In this document: positions 25,114-34,541 of the stretch, in pieces
Layout: each line of letters begins with the position of its first letter
Numbering within the stretch: position 1 is the stretch's first letter
Origin: Bacteroidales bacterium UBA5287
GTDB lineage: Bacteria > Bacteroidota > Bacteroidia > Bacteroidales > Dysgonomonadaceae
Length of the DNA: 52,405 nucleotides
Direction: 5' to 3'
Assembly: GCA_002411345.1 (NCBI GenBank)
Contig: DHSL01000012.1
Location: forward strand, 1-52,405
Position numbers and translations under genes: made by a program
Notes under the pieces: model-generated
Database searches by the model: none
The model's input: only the letters and a program-made list of their open reading frames with translations
Told to the model about the DNA's origin: nothing

Positions 25114-26013
25114 TTACTTAAACAGTCTTACTCTAACACTTAAATACTTATCAGGATTTGTCCGAATATCTTCCAGCAATTGGGTTGCCATATTAAGAGT
25201 ACTGGCTAGGCTGTCGTGAAGTTGTGTATCATTTATTAATTTTCCGACAGACGTTTCAGAACTATTAACTTTTTCTGAAATATCTTTCAGATTAGCCAAC
25301 GTTTCATCAATAGAAGCATATGTTTTTTGCAAGTCCATTTGATTTATTTCGTTTGAAATATCTTTTAGATCGCTAGTTACAACATTCAAGTTATTTGTCA
25401 TCGTTGGGATATCCGATTCCATTACTTTCATGATTCTATTCAAACTCAAAGTAGTTGTTTTGAGCTGTGCAATACTGTATCCTGCATCTTGAATTGCCGT
25501 TTCCACTGTCGGGTTTGACACCAACTTATTAATACCCATAAAAACAGAATCTACTACTATCAACAGAGAATCCAATTTTGGAGCCATTTGTGTGACCCCA
25601 TCCATTAATCCGACTTCTTTTTTCCCAAAAATAGTATCTCCTGATTCATAATAAGCAGTTCTTTCAGGATTGAGTTGCAAGCTTGCTGTTGCAGCTCCAA
25701 GAAAGTCGACACTAAACTCCATCGAACTCCCTTTTGGCAGCTTAAATTCTTCATTTAGCCTTATTCTAACAGCAAACTGTAGAGGTTCCTGACCAGCCAT
25801 TTCAATATTATCAACCAATCCGATCTGGAATCCATTGACATAAACCGGCGTTGACGTTGCCAATCCAGTAACATCGTCAAATAAAGCTACGTACATGTTA
25901 CTTTTTTTGAATATGTTCTTACCTTTAAGGTAGTTCAATCCAAAATACAATAATACAAGACTTGCAATAAAAGCAATTCCTATAAGTAAATTTCTATTTG
26001 TCTTTTGTTTCAT
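25114..26013 (-). CDS. MlaD/MCE family lipid-transport protein
   Basis: Periplasmic lipid-binding component of an Mla-like transporter. The 299-aa protein has an N-terminal membrane anchor (about 9-27) and an MCE domain at about 38-115 (VALFDDVTGLATSTPVYVNGFQIGLV), followed by a long helical tail with repeated L-x-x-I/V spacing (about 150-285). The permease and ATPase partners are not in this window. It starts 4 bp after the amidase gene and is probably in its operon; Bacteroidales often keep these two together. Confidence 0.88.
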   Translation of the reverse strand: MKQKTNRNLLIGIAFIASLVLLYFGLNYLKGKNIFKKSNMYVALFDDVTGLATSTPVYVNGFQIGLVDNIEMAGQEPLQFAVRIRLNEEFKLPKGSSMEFSVDFLGAATASLQLNPERTAYYESGDTIFGKKEVGLMDGVTQMAPKLDSLLIVVDSVFMGINKLVSNPTVETAIQDAGYSIAQLKTTTLSLNRIMKVMESDIPTMTNNLNVVTSDLKDISNEINQMDLQKTYASIDETLANLKDISEKVNSSETSVGKLINDTQLHDSLASTLNMATQLLEDIRTNPDKYLSVRVRLFK

Positions 26014-26017
26014 CAGT

Positions 26018-27115
26018 TTATTTAATGCGTTTTCCGTCTTTAAACTCTACAATAAAAGCATCTTTGAATGATTTTCTTGCCCCTTTGATTTTGCTTTCTA
26101 TTTCATTCTTATTTGTACTGCTTCCATAAGTATATTTATAAATTGCACCCTCTTTATAATATGAGATTGGTTTCAATCCCTTAAATATTGTTGCATTTTC
26201 GTCATATTTTTTTGAAGAGACAAACAACTGTATTCTATATTCCACATCGTTTCCAGTAACTCTACTCTCTTCATCACTTGTTGATAAAGTATTCTGTTGA
26301 GCACTTTTATCACTATTGAACACATAACTTTTCTTATCATACTCTCGTTTATAGCTTCTGAAAGCATTGAATATAGATTTTGCCAGTGATTCTTGTCCCG
26401 AAGTACTTTTCAAGAAGTTTTCCTCAGCGGAATTACTAATGTAACCCAGTTCTATCAATACGCTTGGCATTGCAACTTCTCTTAGCACCAAAAAACCAGC
26501 CTGTCGAACTTCTCGGTTTATTCGTTTTGAATTATCAACCAACTGGTTTTGTACCAATGTAGCTAAATTGACGCTTTGTTGAAGGAATTGATTTGCCATG
26601 AACTCAAAAATTATGTACGATTCCGGTTCAGAGGGGTTGAATCCTTGATATGTTATTGAATAATCCTCTTCATATAAAATTACAGCATTTTCAGCTTTAG
26701 CCACATCCAGATTATCACTGCTCCTATGTAAGCCCAAAATATATGTTTCTACTCCCTGCGGCGATTTTTGTTTCTTGGACAAAGCATTGCAATGTAATGA
26801 TATAAACAAGTCCGCATGTTTTTTGTTAGCAATTTCGGCTCTTTTATTCAGTTCGACAAAATTATCCCGATCGCGAGTATAAATAACCTCAACATCATTG
26901 TGATGATTTTGAATCAAGTCCCCAAGTTTTTTTGCAACCGACAAGACAATATCTTTTTCTTTTGACGAGGCGCCCAATGCTCCCGGATCTTTTCCTCCAT
27001 GTCCAGGATCTATCACAACTTTAAAAGTTCTTTCTTGAGCCTGAGCGGGTAAAAGTATAAAAGAAAAACATATAAATGATAATAATAAATAAATGGTTGT
27101 TTTTTCCGTCATCAT
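26018..27115 (-). CDS. N-acetylmuramoyl-L-alanine amidase with C-terminal SPOR-like domain
   Basis: Periplasmic Zn-dependent cleavage of the MurNAc-L-Ala bond, as in AmiC-type cell-separation enzymes. The 365-aa form has a signal peptide (ending AQAQE) and an Amidase_3 domain with VVIDPGHGGKDPGALG (His and Glu ligands), LFISLHCNA and VLIELGYISN. The last 75 residues (EYRIQLFVSSKKY onward) look like a SPOR-type peptidoglycan-binding fold. The longer frame from 27166 is rejected: a TAATTTTG -7 box on the minus strand at 27133-27140 lies inside it, and MMTEKTTIYLL gives a proper signal peptide. Confidence 0.9.
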   Translation of the reverse strand: MMTEKTTIYLLLSFICFSFILLPAQAQERTFKVVIDPGHGGKDPGALGASSKEKDIVLSVAKKLGDLIQNHHNDVEVIYTRDRDNFVELNKRAEIANKKHADLFISLHCNALSKKQKSPQGVETYILGLHRSSDNLDVAKAENAVILYEEDYSITYQGFNPSEPESYIIFEFMANQFLQQSVNLATLVQNQLVDNSKRINREVRQAGFLVLREVAMPSVLIELGYISNSAEENFLKSTSGQESLAKSIFNAFRSYKREYDKKSYVFNSDKSAQQNTLSTSDEESRVTGNDVEYRIQLFVSSKKYDENATIFKGLKPISYYKEGAIYKYTYGSSTNKNEIESKIKGARKSFKDAFIVEFKDGKRIK

Positions 27116-27244
27116 TACTAACTTGTTTTGCACAAAATTAAATATAAATTTTGTATCAACGCACATTATTTACCCTTCGGTCCAAGGAAAAAAACCATAT
27201 TTTTATGTTATAAAAGATTTTTTCTATTATAAAACCTTAAAATG

Positions 27245-27276
27245 TATAAAGGCCGCATTAATATGCAGCCTTTATA
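27245..27276 (-). terminator. Intrinsic terminator after the TlpA-like lipoprotein gene
   Basis: TATAAAGGC (27245-27253) pairs with GCCTTTATA (27268-27276), with one mismatch and a further GCAT/ATGC stem around a TAAT loop. It lies 22 bp beyond the stop codon at 27298 on the minus strand. The tail on that strand is moderately T-rich. Confidence 0.65.
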
Positions 27277-27297
27277 TAATTTTCCTTTCTTGCTTTT

Positions 27298-28416
27298 TTA
27301 TGGCATCAGTTCTGCCAGTTTGCTATCAAGAGCATTTCCTCTCAAATCTTTCGCGATAATGGTTCCTTCTTTATCTAAGAGAACTGTATGTGGAATTCCC
27401 TTGATTGCATAAAGATTCACTACTTCACTGTCCCAATAATTCAAATCGGACATTTGCGGCCAAGTCATATTTAAGTCTTTAAGTCCTTTCATCCAATCTT
27501 CTTTTGACTGATCTAATGAAACTCCAACAACTTCAAAACCCTTGTTTTTATATTTTTTGTAAGCATTTACCACATTAGGCATCTCTCTGCGACATGGTCC
27601 GCACCATGCAGCCCAAAAATCGACTAATACATATTTTCCTTTTCCTGCATAATCAGATAAAGAGACATCATTTCCTGCTACATCCTTTGATGTAAAATCA
27701 ATAAATTTCTTTCCAATTGCTACATTCTCATAATTATCAAGATAACTTATCATATCTTTTACCACAGGTTTTGCTTTTAGATTTTCGCCTGCAAGATTTA
27801 TCAATTCTCTTTGTTTCTCTGGAGAAAATGATGATCCGTTAGATACAAAAAGAAATTCACCTAATGGGTTTTGAATGTTTTCTTTTGTAAAATTAAAGTT
27901 TACGCTATCATATTGTTTCATAAGAACATCATATTGATTCATAAGCTCTTGATTCTTCTCTTCAGTCAATTCCCCATTTGCACGAAGAGAACCGAAATCA
28001 TTCATGATCTTATCCAAGTTAGTTATTATTGTTCTTTGTTCTCCTGCTCTGAAAGAATCGTATTTATCATTTAAAGGAGTTCCTGTAACAGTTATTATAG
28101 AATCGAAAGTCAATTCAATTTTCCCTGGTTCAAGAACAACTGGAACAATATATCTATTTTGAGGATTTACTTTCTGATCTTGAGTAACAATTCTTACAAC
28201 TGTTGAATCATTTTTTCCTTTGAAAGAAAAAGCACCATCAATAACTTTTGCTGAATCCACATTTACGATAGCACTATCGGTTAATTCCTGAAGATAAACC
28301 ATAGTTCCTTCGTATGCTGAGTCTGCTATAGTTCCCTTTAAATTATATCCTGTGTTTGGTTTGCAACTTGCAAAAACAATTGTCAATGCGGCAATAAAAT
28401 AAACTAATTTATTCAT
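27298..28416 (-). CDS. Thioredoxin-like (TlpA/AhpC-TSA) lipoprotein with N-terminal DUF4369-like domain
   Basis: Envelope thiol-disulfide oxidoreductase. The 372-aa form has a lipobox FASC (C18), an N-terminal beta-rich DUF4369-like region (about 25-120), a helical middle, and a C-terminal thioredoxin domain with WAAWCGPCRREMP (WCGPC at 271-275) and KGIPHTVLLD as cis-Pro loop. Such proteins are abundant in Bacteroidota. The start MNKLVYF is used because the upstream extension lacks a signal and carries a TATCTTTG -7 box on the minus strand (28441-28448). It has its own terminator downstream. Confidence 0.9.
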   Translation of the reverse strand: MNKLVYFIAALTIVFASCKPNTGYNLKGTIADSAYEGTMVYLQELTDSAIVNVDSAKVIDGAFSFKGKNDSTVVRIVTQDQKVNPQNRYIVPVVLEPGKIELTFDSIITVTGTPLNDKYDSFRAGEQRTIITNLDKIMNDFGSLRANGELTEEKNQELMNQYDVLMKQYDSVNFNFTKENIQNPLGEFLFVSNGSSFSPEKQRELINLAGENLKAKPVVKDMISYLDNYENVAIGKKFIDFTSKDVAGNDVSLSDYAGKGKYVLVDFWAAWCGPCRREMPNVVNAYKKYKNKGFEVVGVSLDQSKEDWMKGLKDLNMTWPQMSDLNYWDSEVVNLYAIKGIPHTVLLDKEGTIIAKDLRGNALDSKLAELMP

Positions 28417-28563
28417 ATTATATCTATTATATATTTGAAACAAAGATATGTAAAAAAAGTTACAACAAAATTCAATCTGTAAGTTTTTGAAAGAATATTT
28501 GCAAAATAGGTCTATTTGTTTGATAATAATCGAGGTTTATCCTTAATTTGAGTGGTTTAAAGC

Positions 28564-28594
28564 TTGGCTTTTAAAGAAAAAATGATTATCTTTG
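28564..28594 (+). promoter_or_regulatory. Promoter of the rpe-comEC-DHH operon
   Basis: TTG at 28564-28566, a 20-nt spacer and TATCTTTG at 28587-28594 match the Bacteroidota consensus exactly at the -7 box. Transcription would start near 28600, leaving a leader of about 15 nt before the rpe ATG. Confidence 0.7.
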
Positions 28595-28615
28595 ATTAAA
28601 TAATTAATTACTCAT

Positions 28616-29266
28616 ATGAATCACCTTATTGCACCCTCACTTCTATCCGCCAATTTCCTAAATCTTGAATCAGAGCTAGAAATGCTTAATAATAGCGAAG
28701 CCGATTGGATTCATTTGGATATTATGGATGGAGTTTTTGTGCCTAATATTTCATTCGGTTTCCCGTTGATTGAACTTTTGAATAAAGTCACAAATAAACC
28801 TCTCGACGCTCATTTTATGATTGTTGAACCCGGCAAATTTATTGAAGAGACAGTGAAAGCCGGTGTGTCTATGATGAATGTTCATTACGAAGCTTGTACT
28901 CATCTTCACAGGGTGATTCAAGGGATTAAAAATGCAGGTATGAAAGCTGCTGTAACATTAAATCCGCATACACCAGTTATGCTTTTAGAAGACATAATTG
29001 AAGAATTAGACATGGTGCTTTTAATGTCTGTCAACCCAGGTTTTGGTGGACAAGAATTCATTGAACATACCGTCCAAAAAGTGTCAGCACTTAAAAATCT
29101 TATAGAACGTAAGCAACTAAATACATTAATAGAAGTTGATGGTGGTGTAAATTTATCTACTGGAAAACAATTACTTGATGCCGGAGCAGATGTTTTGGTT
29201 GCAGGAAGTTTTGTATTTTCAGCTGATGATCCAATAGAAACCATTCATCTTTTAAAAAGTCTATAA
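28616..29266 (+). CDS. rpe: Ribulose-phosphate 3-epimerase
   Basis: Interconverts ribulose-5-P and xylulose-5-P in the pentose phosphate pathway. The 216-aa TIM barrel has APSLLSANF, HLDIMDGVFVPNISFG with a metal-binding His/Asp pair, the H of DAHFMI, SVNPGFGGQEF and EVDGGVN. Length and motif order are standard. It heads a plus-strand run with comEC 32 bp and the DHH gene 26 bp downstream of the preceding stop codons. Confidence 0.95.
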   Translation: MNHLIAPSLLSANFLNLESELEMLNNSEADWIHLDIMDGVFVPNISFGFPLIELLNKVTNKPLDAHFMIVEPGKFIEETVKAGVSMMNVHYEACTHLHRVIQGIKNAGMKAAVTLNPHTPVMLLEDIIEELDMVLLMSVNPGFGGQEFIEHTVQKVSALKNLIERKQLNTLIEVDGGVNLSTGKQLLDAGADVLVAGSFVFSADDPIETIHLLKSL

Positions 29267-29298
29267 ACCATATTACCGTTAACCTTATTTGATCACCA

Positions 29299-31263
29299 AT
29301 GATTGTTTTTAATAAAGACAAATTACCATTTATTTGGTTTTTACTGCCTGCTTTAGTAGCAATTTTTTTCTGTTCCCTTATATCTCCGATTCATTACTTT
29401 TGGATTGTTGGATTAATAGGAATATTATTGATTTGCATTTCATTTTTTGTAAAGCGTCAATTTGAATTTGAACTACGATGGATTTTCGGCGCGGGTTCTT
29501 TTCTATTTATTTTTTTTCTTTTCTGTTTATCTTTTCAATATAGAGAAAACAATTCAACTTGTACATTCTCAAACAACGAAGATTTATACTTAGGATATGT
29601 GATAGATATACCAGAACAAAAGTCTAAAACAATTGCGTGTAACTTTAGATTAATATATCCTGAAGAGAAAAAAGTTGTTTTATATTTAGAAAAAGATTCG
29701 TCCGCCTATTCATTGTCACCCGGTACTGAGTTTTTATTCAAGGCAAAAATGCAGCCACTCAAAAACTTTGGCAATCCTGATGATTTCGACTATGTCTCCT
29801 ATATGAAAAATCAAGGCTTTTCTGCTTCTGTCTATGTTCCATTTAATAAATGGATAGCCACAGGTAAAACAGTGAATACCATTGTGACATTATCACAAAG
29901 ATTTAGAATTAAAATTCTTGATTTCTATAAATCTTTTGAACTTCCATTAGACGGTTTTGCATTTATTTCGGCCTTAACTATTGGATATAAAGCCGACCTA
30001 ACCGAAAAAGTGCAAAATGCATTTAGAATATCTGGAACCGCGCATGTACTTGCTGTAAGCGGGCTGCATGTGGGAATTGTTTATTTTGTCTTTTCTTTTC
30101 TTCTATCTTTTCTTGGTAAATCCGGTCCGACAAATGTTATCAAACAACTTATTATTATTGTATTGTTATGGATTTATGCTTTTATAACAGGTATGTCACC
30201 TGCCGTTGTAAGAGCAGCAATCATGTTGTCGCTGGTATGTGCAGGAAAAGCTATTGGCAGAAAAGGTTTTTCATACAATACTATTGCCTTATCCGCTTTT
30301 GCTATATTATTGATTAATCCACTCACTTTTTTTGATGTTGGTTTTCAAATGAGTTTTGTTTCTGTACTTGCTATTTTATTCTTTGTACCGCAATTCTACA
30401 AGATATATAATCCCTCAAACAGATGGGTGAAAACAGGTTGGGACATGTTACTTATTTCTATTTCGGCACAACTTGGAGTTTTTCCAATTGTATTGTATTA
30501 CTTTGGCACTTTTCCAAACTATTTTATCTTTACCAATTTGTTAATTGTTCCATTGACTACAATAATAACATACTTCTGCATTGCCACACCTTTTATAGCT
30601 TTATTAACCCATATCCCCTTGAATGTTTTTGAATGGCTATACGATTTAACAATCAGAATTTTGAAAGCATTAACGGATTTTACACTCAACTCAGTATACT
30701 TTTTTGAATCACTGCCATATGCTCAATTATCGGATATCCGTATAAACATATTGCAGTTACTGATTCTGTTTACATTGATTATTGGATTAAGTTTTTGGTT
30801 TATAAAAGGAAGAGAGAAACATCTGGTTGGTTCATTAACTATATTATTGATTTTACTTGTTACCCATACATATACATTATTTAATAAACCACCGGATAGT
30901 ATGGTAGTTTTCAATAGTCCCAATCGAACAGAAATAAAAATTCTTTCTAATGGGAAAAACGCTCCGATACGAGTAGAAGGCAATAACTTTTTACCTCATC
31001 CATCCAAGAAGATCCTAAGGTTATGTGAGAATAAATCAAAGGATTATACGATTGATGTGCCATTAAATGTAGATGTTTTAATACTATCGCAAGATGGATC
31101 GTTTTCTTTGAAAGAATTATCGCCATTAGTTCGTGCTAAAATAATAGTGACTGACAGTTCACTTCCTGCATATACAGCAAAAAGGCTTATGGATGAGTCG
31201 GCTATAATGGGTTTAAAACTTCACAACGTGACTGAAATGGGCGCTTATTACATAAATTTATAG
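29299..31263 (+). CDS. comEC: ComEC/Rec2 family DNA-uptake channel protein
   Basis: Inner-membrane channel for single-stranded DNA in transformation. The 654-aa protein starts with two to three membrane helices, then a soluble DUF4131 OB-like domain (about 75-185), then the Competence domain with several helices and the signature HVLAVSGLHVGIV plus GMSPAVVRAAIML. The C-terminal 130 residues resemble the metallo-beta-lactamase-type domain in layout but show no HxHxDH metal motif, so that part is probably non-catalytic, as in related Bacteroidota proteins. Other competence genes are not nearby. Confidence 0.9.
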   Translation: MIVFNKDKLPFIWFLLPALVAIFFCSLISPIHYFWIVGLIGILLICISFFVKRQFEFELRWIFGAGSFLFIFFLFCLSFQYRENNSTCTFSNNEDLYLGYVIDIPEQKSKTIACNFRLIYPEEKKVVLYLEKDSSAYSLSPGTEFLFKAKMQPLKNFGNPDDFDYVSYMKNQGFSASVYVPFNKWIATGKTVNTIVTLSQRFRIKILDFYKSFELPLDGFAFISALTIGYKADLTEKVQNAFRISGTAHVLAVSGLHVGIVYFVFSFLLSFLGKSGPTNVIKQLIIIVLLWIYAFITGMSPAVVRAAIMLSLVCAGKAIGRKGFSYNTIALSAFAILLINPLTFFDVGFQMSFVSVLAILFFVPQFYKIYNPSNRWVKTGWDMLLISISAQLGVFPIVLYYFGTFPNYFIFTNLLIVPLTTIITYFCIATPFIALLTHIPLNVFEWLYDLTIRILKALTDFTLNSVYFFESLPYAQLSDIRINILQLLILFTLIIGLSFWFIKGREKHLVGSLTILLILLVTHTYTLFNKPPDSMVVFNSPNRTEIKILSNGKNAPIRVEGNNFLPHPSKKILRLCENKSKDYTIDVPLNVDVLILSQDGSFSLKELSPLVRAKIIVTDSSLPAYTAKRLMDESAIMGLKLHNVTEMGAYYINL

Positions 31264-31289
31264 TAATTTTGCTGTTCAAACACCTATTT

Positions 31290-32345
31290 ATGGAAAAAGA
31301 CTCTGCTATAACAGCAATAATTGACACAAAAGATATCGATGCTATTCTACAACATGTACAGAACAGTAAGAGAATCCTAATAACGACTCATCTTTCGCCT
31401 GATGGAGATGCACTTGGATCCTCGTTGGCCTTGTATAATTTTCTAAAAAGAATGGGTAAAGAAGTTAAGCTGATGGTTCCTAACTCTTTCCCTTATTTTC
31501 TGAAATGGATGCCTGCGAGCAATGAGATTCTTATTTATGATTATAATCCACATGCAGGACAAACAATTATAAAAAGTGCAGATTTGATATTTATATTAGA
31601 TTACAATGCTCCTAAGAGAATTGGAGAAATGGGTCCTTTTATAGAACAATCAATTGCAAAGAAAATATTGATTGATCATCATCTTGACCCGACTAATGGT
31701 TGCGATGTGGTTGTTTCCATTCCGAAAATATCTTCGACCAGTGAATTAATTTTCAGATTATTATATCAGGCAAATGAATACGATGGCCTCACAAAAGTTG
31801 AAGCAGAATGTATTTATTGCGGTATGATGACAGATACCGGTTCTTTTACATATGGATCAAGTTCGCCTGAAATTTATTATATTATCAGTTTGTTATTAAG
31901 AAAAGGTATAGATAAAGATCAGATATATTCAAAGGTTTATAACAATTTTTCAGCAGACCGTTTCCGTTTGCTTGGTTTCACTTTATCTGAACGGATGAAG
32001 ATTTTTCCAGAATTGCATACCGCTTTACTTTGGTTGACCAAAGAAGATCAGGAACGATTTAATTACAATAAGGGAGACACTGAAGGATTCGTTAATTACC
32101 CACTTAGTATTAAGGGAATAATTTTTACAACATTCATTCGTGAAGACGAAAAATTGGTAAAAATATCTTTAAGATCTCAAGGAGAATTTCCATGTAATGA
32201 ATTCGCCTCTAACTATTTCAATGGAGGTGGTCATTTAAATGCATCGGGTGGAGAACATTACGGATCATTAGAAGATGCTATTGAATTATTTGAAAAAGGT
32301 ATTCAAGATTATGCTGAAAAGCTAAAATTGAGCGTAAGAGAATAA
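31290..32345 (+). CDS. DHH/DHHA1 phosphoesterase (NrnA-like oligoribonuclease / pAp phosphatase)
   Basis: Mn-dependent hydrolysis of short RNA or cyclic-dinucleotide breakdown products and of 3'-phosphoadenosine 5'-phosphate. The 351-aa protein carries the DHH motifs in order: THLSPDGDALGSS, FILDYN, LIDHHLDP and GMMTDTGSFTYG, then a DHHA1 domain with GGGHLNASGG near the C-terminus. The ATG at 31290 is preferred over the in-frame TTG at 31269. A diadenylate cyclase gene lies 9 kb away, so a role in degrading pApA from c-di-AMP is possible but unproven. Confidence 0.88.
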   Translation: MEKDSAITAIIDTKDIDAILQHVQNSKRILITTHLSPDGDALGSSLALYNFLKRMGKEVKLMVPNSFPYFLKWMPASNEILIYDYNPHAGQTIIKSADLIFILDYNAPKRIGEMGPFIEQSIAKKILIDHHLDPTNGCDVVVSIPKISSTSELIFRLLYQANEYDGLTKVEAECIYCGMMTDTGSFTYGSSSPEIYYIISLLLRKGIDKDQIYSKVYNNFSADRFRLLGFTLSERMKIFPELHTALLWLTKEDQERFNYNKGDTEGFVNYPLSIKGIIFTTFIREDEKLVKISLRSQGEFPCNEFASNYFNGGGHLNASGGEHYGSLEDAIELFEKGIQDYAEKLKLSVRE

Positions 32346-32406
32346 TTATCAAACTTAAATTAATAATTATTTCAACTCAAAAAACATTTAATTAAAGTTC
32401 ATTGCT

Positions 32407-32414
32407 TACATTTG
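32407..32414 (+). promoter_or_regulatory. -7 box upstream of the DUF4827-like gene
   Basis: TACATTTG fits TAnnTTTG exactly and is followed by C, as common in this phylum. No clear -33 TTTG is present at the right distance. It places the start near 32420 and supports the ATG at 32453 rather than the in-frame TTG at 32402. Confidence 0.45.
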
Positions 32415-32452
32415 CAGGTATTTTTGACTATTCAAACAAACATATTAACAGA

Positions 32453-33070
32453 ATGAAAAAAAGAGGTTTTATACCATTTATACTTATAGCAATTATTATT
32501 ACTGCTGCTTCATGTAATAAAACAACAACTTATGTTGAATGGCTAAGACAGGAGCAAACCGCGATAGATAAATTTATTGCTGACAGCGGTATAGTTGTAT
32601 TAAATGAATTCCCGGCAGATACAATTTTTAAGCCTAAAGAATTTTATAAAGATCCACAAACGGGAATTTATTATAATATTGTGAGCAGAGGTGTAAAGAC
32701 AAAAGCTGAAAACGGAAATCTTTACTACAGAAAACCCGAAATGTATGAAGAAATCTATATTAGATTCAGTGGAAGAAAATACATTAAGGATAATAGTATT
32801 CCATTAGTAAATAATTTAGACTCACCTTATCCTGAAATAATGCAATTTTTTGGCAGACCAGTATCAAATGATATTACTCAGTATTATCAAAATCAAAGTA
32901 TGTGTCCCGGTTGGATACTACCATTAGATGCTGTAGGTCATTTAGGTGTAGTAAAAATAATTGTTCCATTTACACAGGGTTTCACTTACGATGTTAACTC
33001 AGGTTACAATCCTATTTATTATAATTATTTAGAATATCGTTTCCAGCATCATAACGACAGAAATTACTAA
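32453..33070 (+). CDS. DUF4827-like lipoprotein
   Basis: The 205-aa protein has a lipobox (ITAASC, C20) and a mature domain with ADTIFKPKEFYKDPQTGIYYNIV, YEEIYIRFSGRKYI and MCPGWILPLDAVGHLGVVKIIVPF. The layout resembles FKBP-like lipoproteins of Bacteroidota but lacks a confident catalytic signature. The DUF4827 assignment rests on remembered gene order (comEC - DHH - DUF4827 - phosphohexomutase) and composition, not on a search. It starts 15 bp before the glmM-like gene ahead of it in the same direction. Confidence 0.65.
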   Translation: MKKRGFIPFILIAIIITAASCNKTTTYVEWLRQEQTAIDKFIADSGIVVLNEFPADTIFKPKEFYKDPQTGIYYNIVSRGVKTKAENGNLYYRKPEMYEEIYIRFSGRKYIKDNSIPLVNNLDSPYPEIMQFFGRPVSNDITQYYQNQSMCPGWILPLDAVGHLGVVKIIVPFTQGFTYDVNSGYNPIYYNYLEYRFQHHNDRNY

Positions 33071-33085
33071 AAATCAAAAAGAAAC

Positions 33086-34468
33086 ATGACACTTATTAAA
33101 TCAATTTCGGGAATAAGAGGAACTATTGGAGGAAATGTAGGAGAAAACCTAACTCCAACGGATATCGTTAAATTCACAGCTGCTTATGCAACATTTATCC
33201 GCAAATCTTCGGGTGTGGAAAAACCAAAGATAGTTGTTGGAAGAGATGCTCGTATATCAGGCAACATGGTTTCCAAAATTGTTATAGGTACATTAATAGG
33301 CACAGGCTGCAACGTTGTCAATATTGGATTAGCGACAACCCCCACAACTGAAATAGCAGTGACAAAAGAAGGTGCAAATGGCGGGATAATTATCACAGCC
33401 AGCCATAATCCAAAACAATGGAATGCATTAAAGCTATTGAATAGTAAAGGTGAATTTTTGAATGCTGAAGAAGGTAATGAAATAATCACACTTGCCGAAT
33501 CTGACAACTTTGCTTTCTCAATGATTGATGATCTTGGGACTATTTCTAAAAAACAATATCTTCAAGATCACATTAACGATGTGCTTTCTCTAGATTTAGT
33601 AGATGTTGAAGCAATCAAAGCCGCCAATTTCAAAGTCGCCATTGACTGTGTTAATTCTGTTGGTGGAATTGCTATTCCCGAATTATTATATGCATTAGGT
33701 ATAAAAGAGATATTTAAATTACATTGTTCACCTCATGGTAACTTTGCACATAATCCTGAACCACTACCTCAAAATTTAACAGAATTATCTTCGCTTATGA
33801 AGAATACTAAGGCGAATGTTGGTTTTGCTGTAGATCCCGATGTTGACAGATTAGTTATTTATGCTGAAAACGGAGAGCCTTTTGGCGAAGAATACACATT
33901 AGTTGCTGTTTCTGATTATGTTTTACAACATACCCCCGGCAACACTGTTTCCAACTTAAGTTCCAGTAGAGCTTTGAAAGATATTACAGAAAAGAATGGT
34001 GGAACATATGAAGCTTCGGCAGTTGGAGAAGTGAATGTTGTTGCTAAAATGAAGGCGAACAATGCTGTAATTGGTGGTGAAGGTAACGGTGGAATTATTT
34101 ATCCTGCTTTACACTATGGACGCGATTCATTGGTAGGTATTGCATTATTTTTGACTTATATGGCTAAATCAGGGAAAAAGGTAAGCGAATTAAGAGCTTC
34201 TTACCCTAACTATTATATGTCTAAACAAAAGATTGAGCTAACTCCCGAAATAAATATCGATAAATTACTGGAAGCCATTAAAGTTAAATTTAAAGACGAA
34301 ACAATTACTGATATTGATGGTGTTAAAATTGATTTTCCTAATAAGTGGGTCCACTTAAGAAAATCCAATACAGAGCCCATCATTCGTATCTATTCTGAAG
34401 CACCTACAATGGAAGAGGCACAGGACATAGGCAAGAATATAATCGATATAATTCATTCAATGATTTAA
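33086..34468 (+). CDS. glmM: Phosphoglucosamine mutase (alpha-D-phosphohexomutase)
   Basis: Interconverts glucosamine-6-P and glucosamine-1-P for peptidoglycan and lipopolysaccharide. The 460-aa protein has the active phosphoserine S106 in TASHNPKQW, the metal loop DPDVDRL, the sugar-binding GEGNGG and the C-terminal phosphate loop RKSNTEPIIRIY. The SNTEP form (rather than SGTEP) is closer to phosphomannomutase/phosphoglucomutase; in Bacteroidales such proteins are usually annotated glmM. Substrate is therefore moderately sure. A terminator follows 25 bp downstream. Confidence 0.88.
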   Translation: MTLIKSISGIRGTIGGNVGENLTPTDIVKFTAAYATFIRKSSGVEKPKIVVGRDARISGNMVSKIVIGTLIGTGCNVVNIGLATTPTTEIAVTKEGANGGIIITASHNPKQWNALKLLNSKGEFLNAEEGNEIITLAESDNFAFSMIDDLGTISKKQYLQDHINDVLSLDLVDVEAIKAANFKVAIDCVNSVGGIAIPELLYALGIKEIFKLHCSPHGNFAHNPEPLPQNLTELSSLMKNTKANVGFAVDPDVDRLVIYAENGEPFGEEYTLVAVSDYVLQHTPGNTVSNLSSSRALKDITEKNGGTYEASAVGEVNVVAKMKANNAVIGGEGNGGIIYPALHYGRDSLVGIALFLTYMAKSGKKVSELRASYPNYYMSKQKIELTPEINIDKLLEAIKVKFKDETITDIDGVKIDFPNKWVHLRKSNTEPIIRIYSEAPTMEEAQDIGKNIIDIIHSMI

Positions 34469-34492
34469 TAATAAAAATTTAGCATAATAATT

Positions 34493-34529
34493 AACCGTAA
34501 ATAGCTCTTATATTCTGTTTACGGTTTTT
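34493..34529 (+). terminator. Intrinsic terminator after glmM
   Basis: AACCGTAAA (34493-34501) pairs perfectly with TTTACGGTT (34518-34526), with a 16-nt loop and a T-run to 34529. It separates the rpe/glmM run from the following genes. Confidence 0.75.
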
Positions 34530-34541
34530 AAATTGTTCTGT

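Noticed and set aside
27116..27166. N-terminal extension of the amidase from 27166
   Set aside because: It would replace the signal peptide start with a polar stretch and contains a -7 promoter box.
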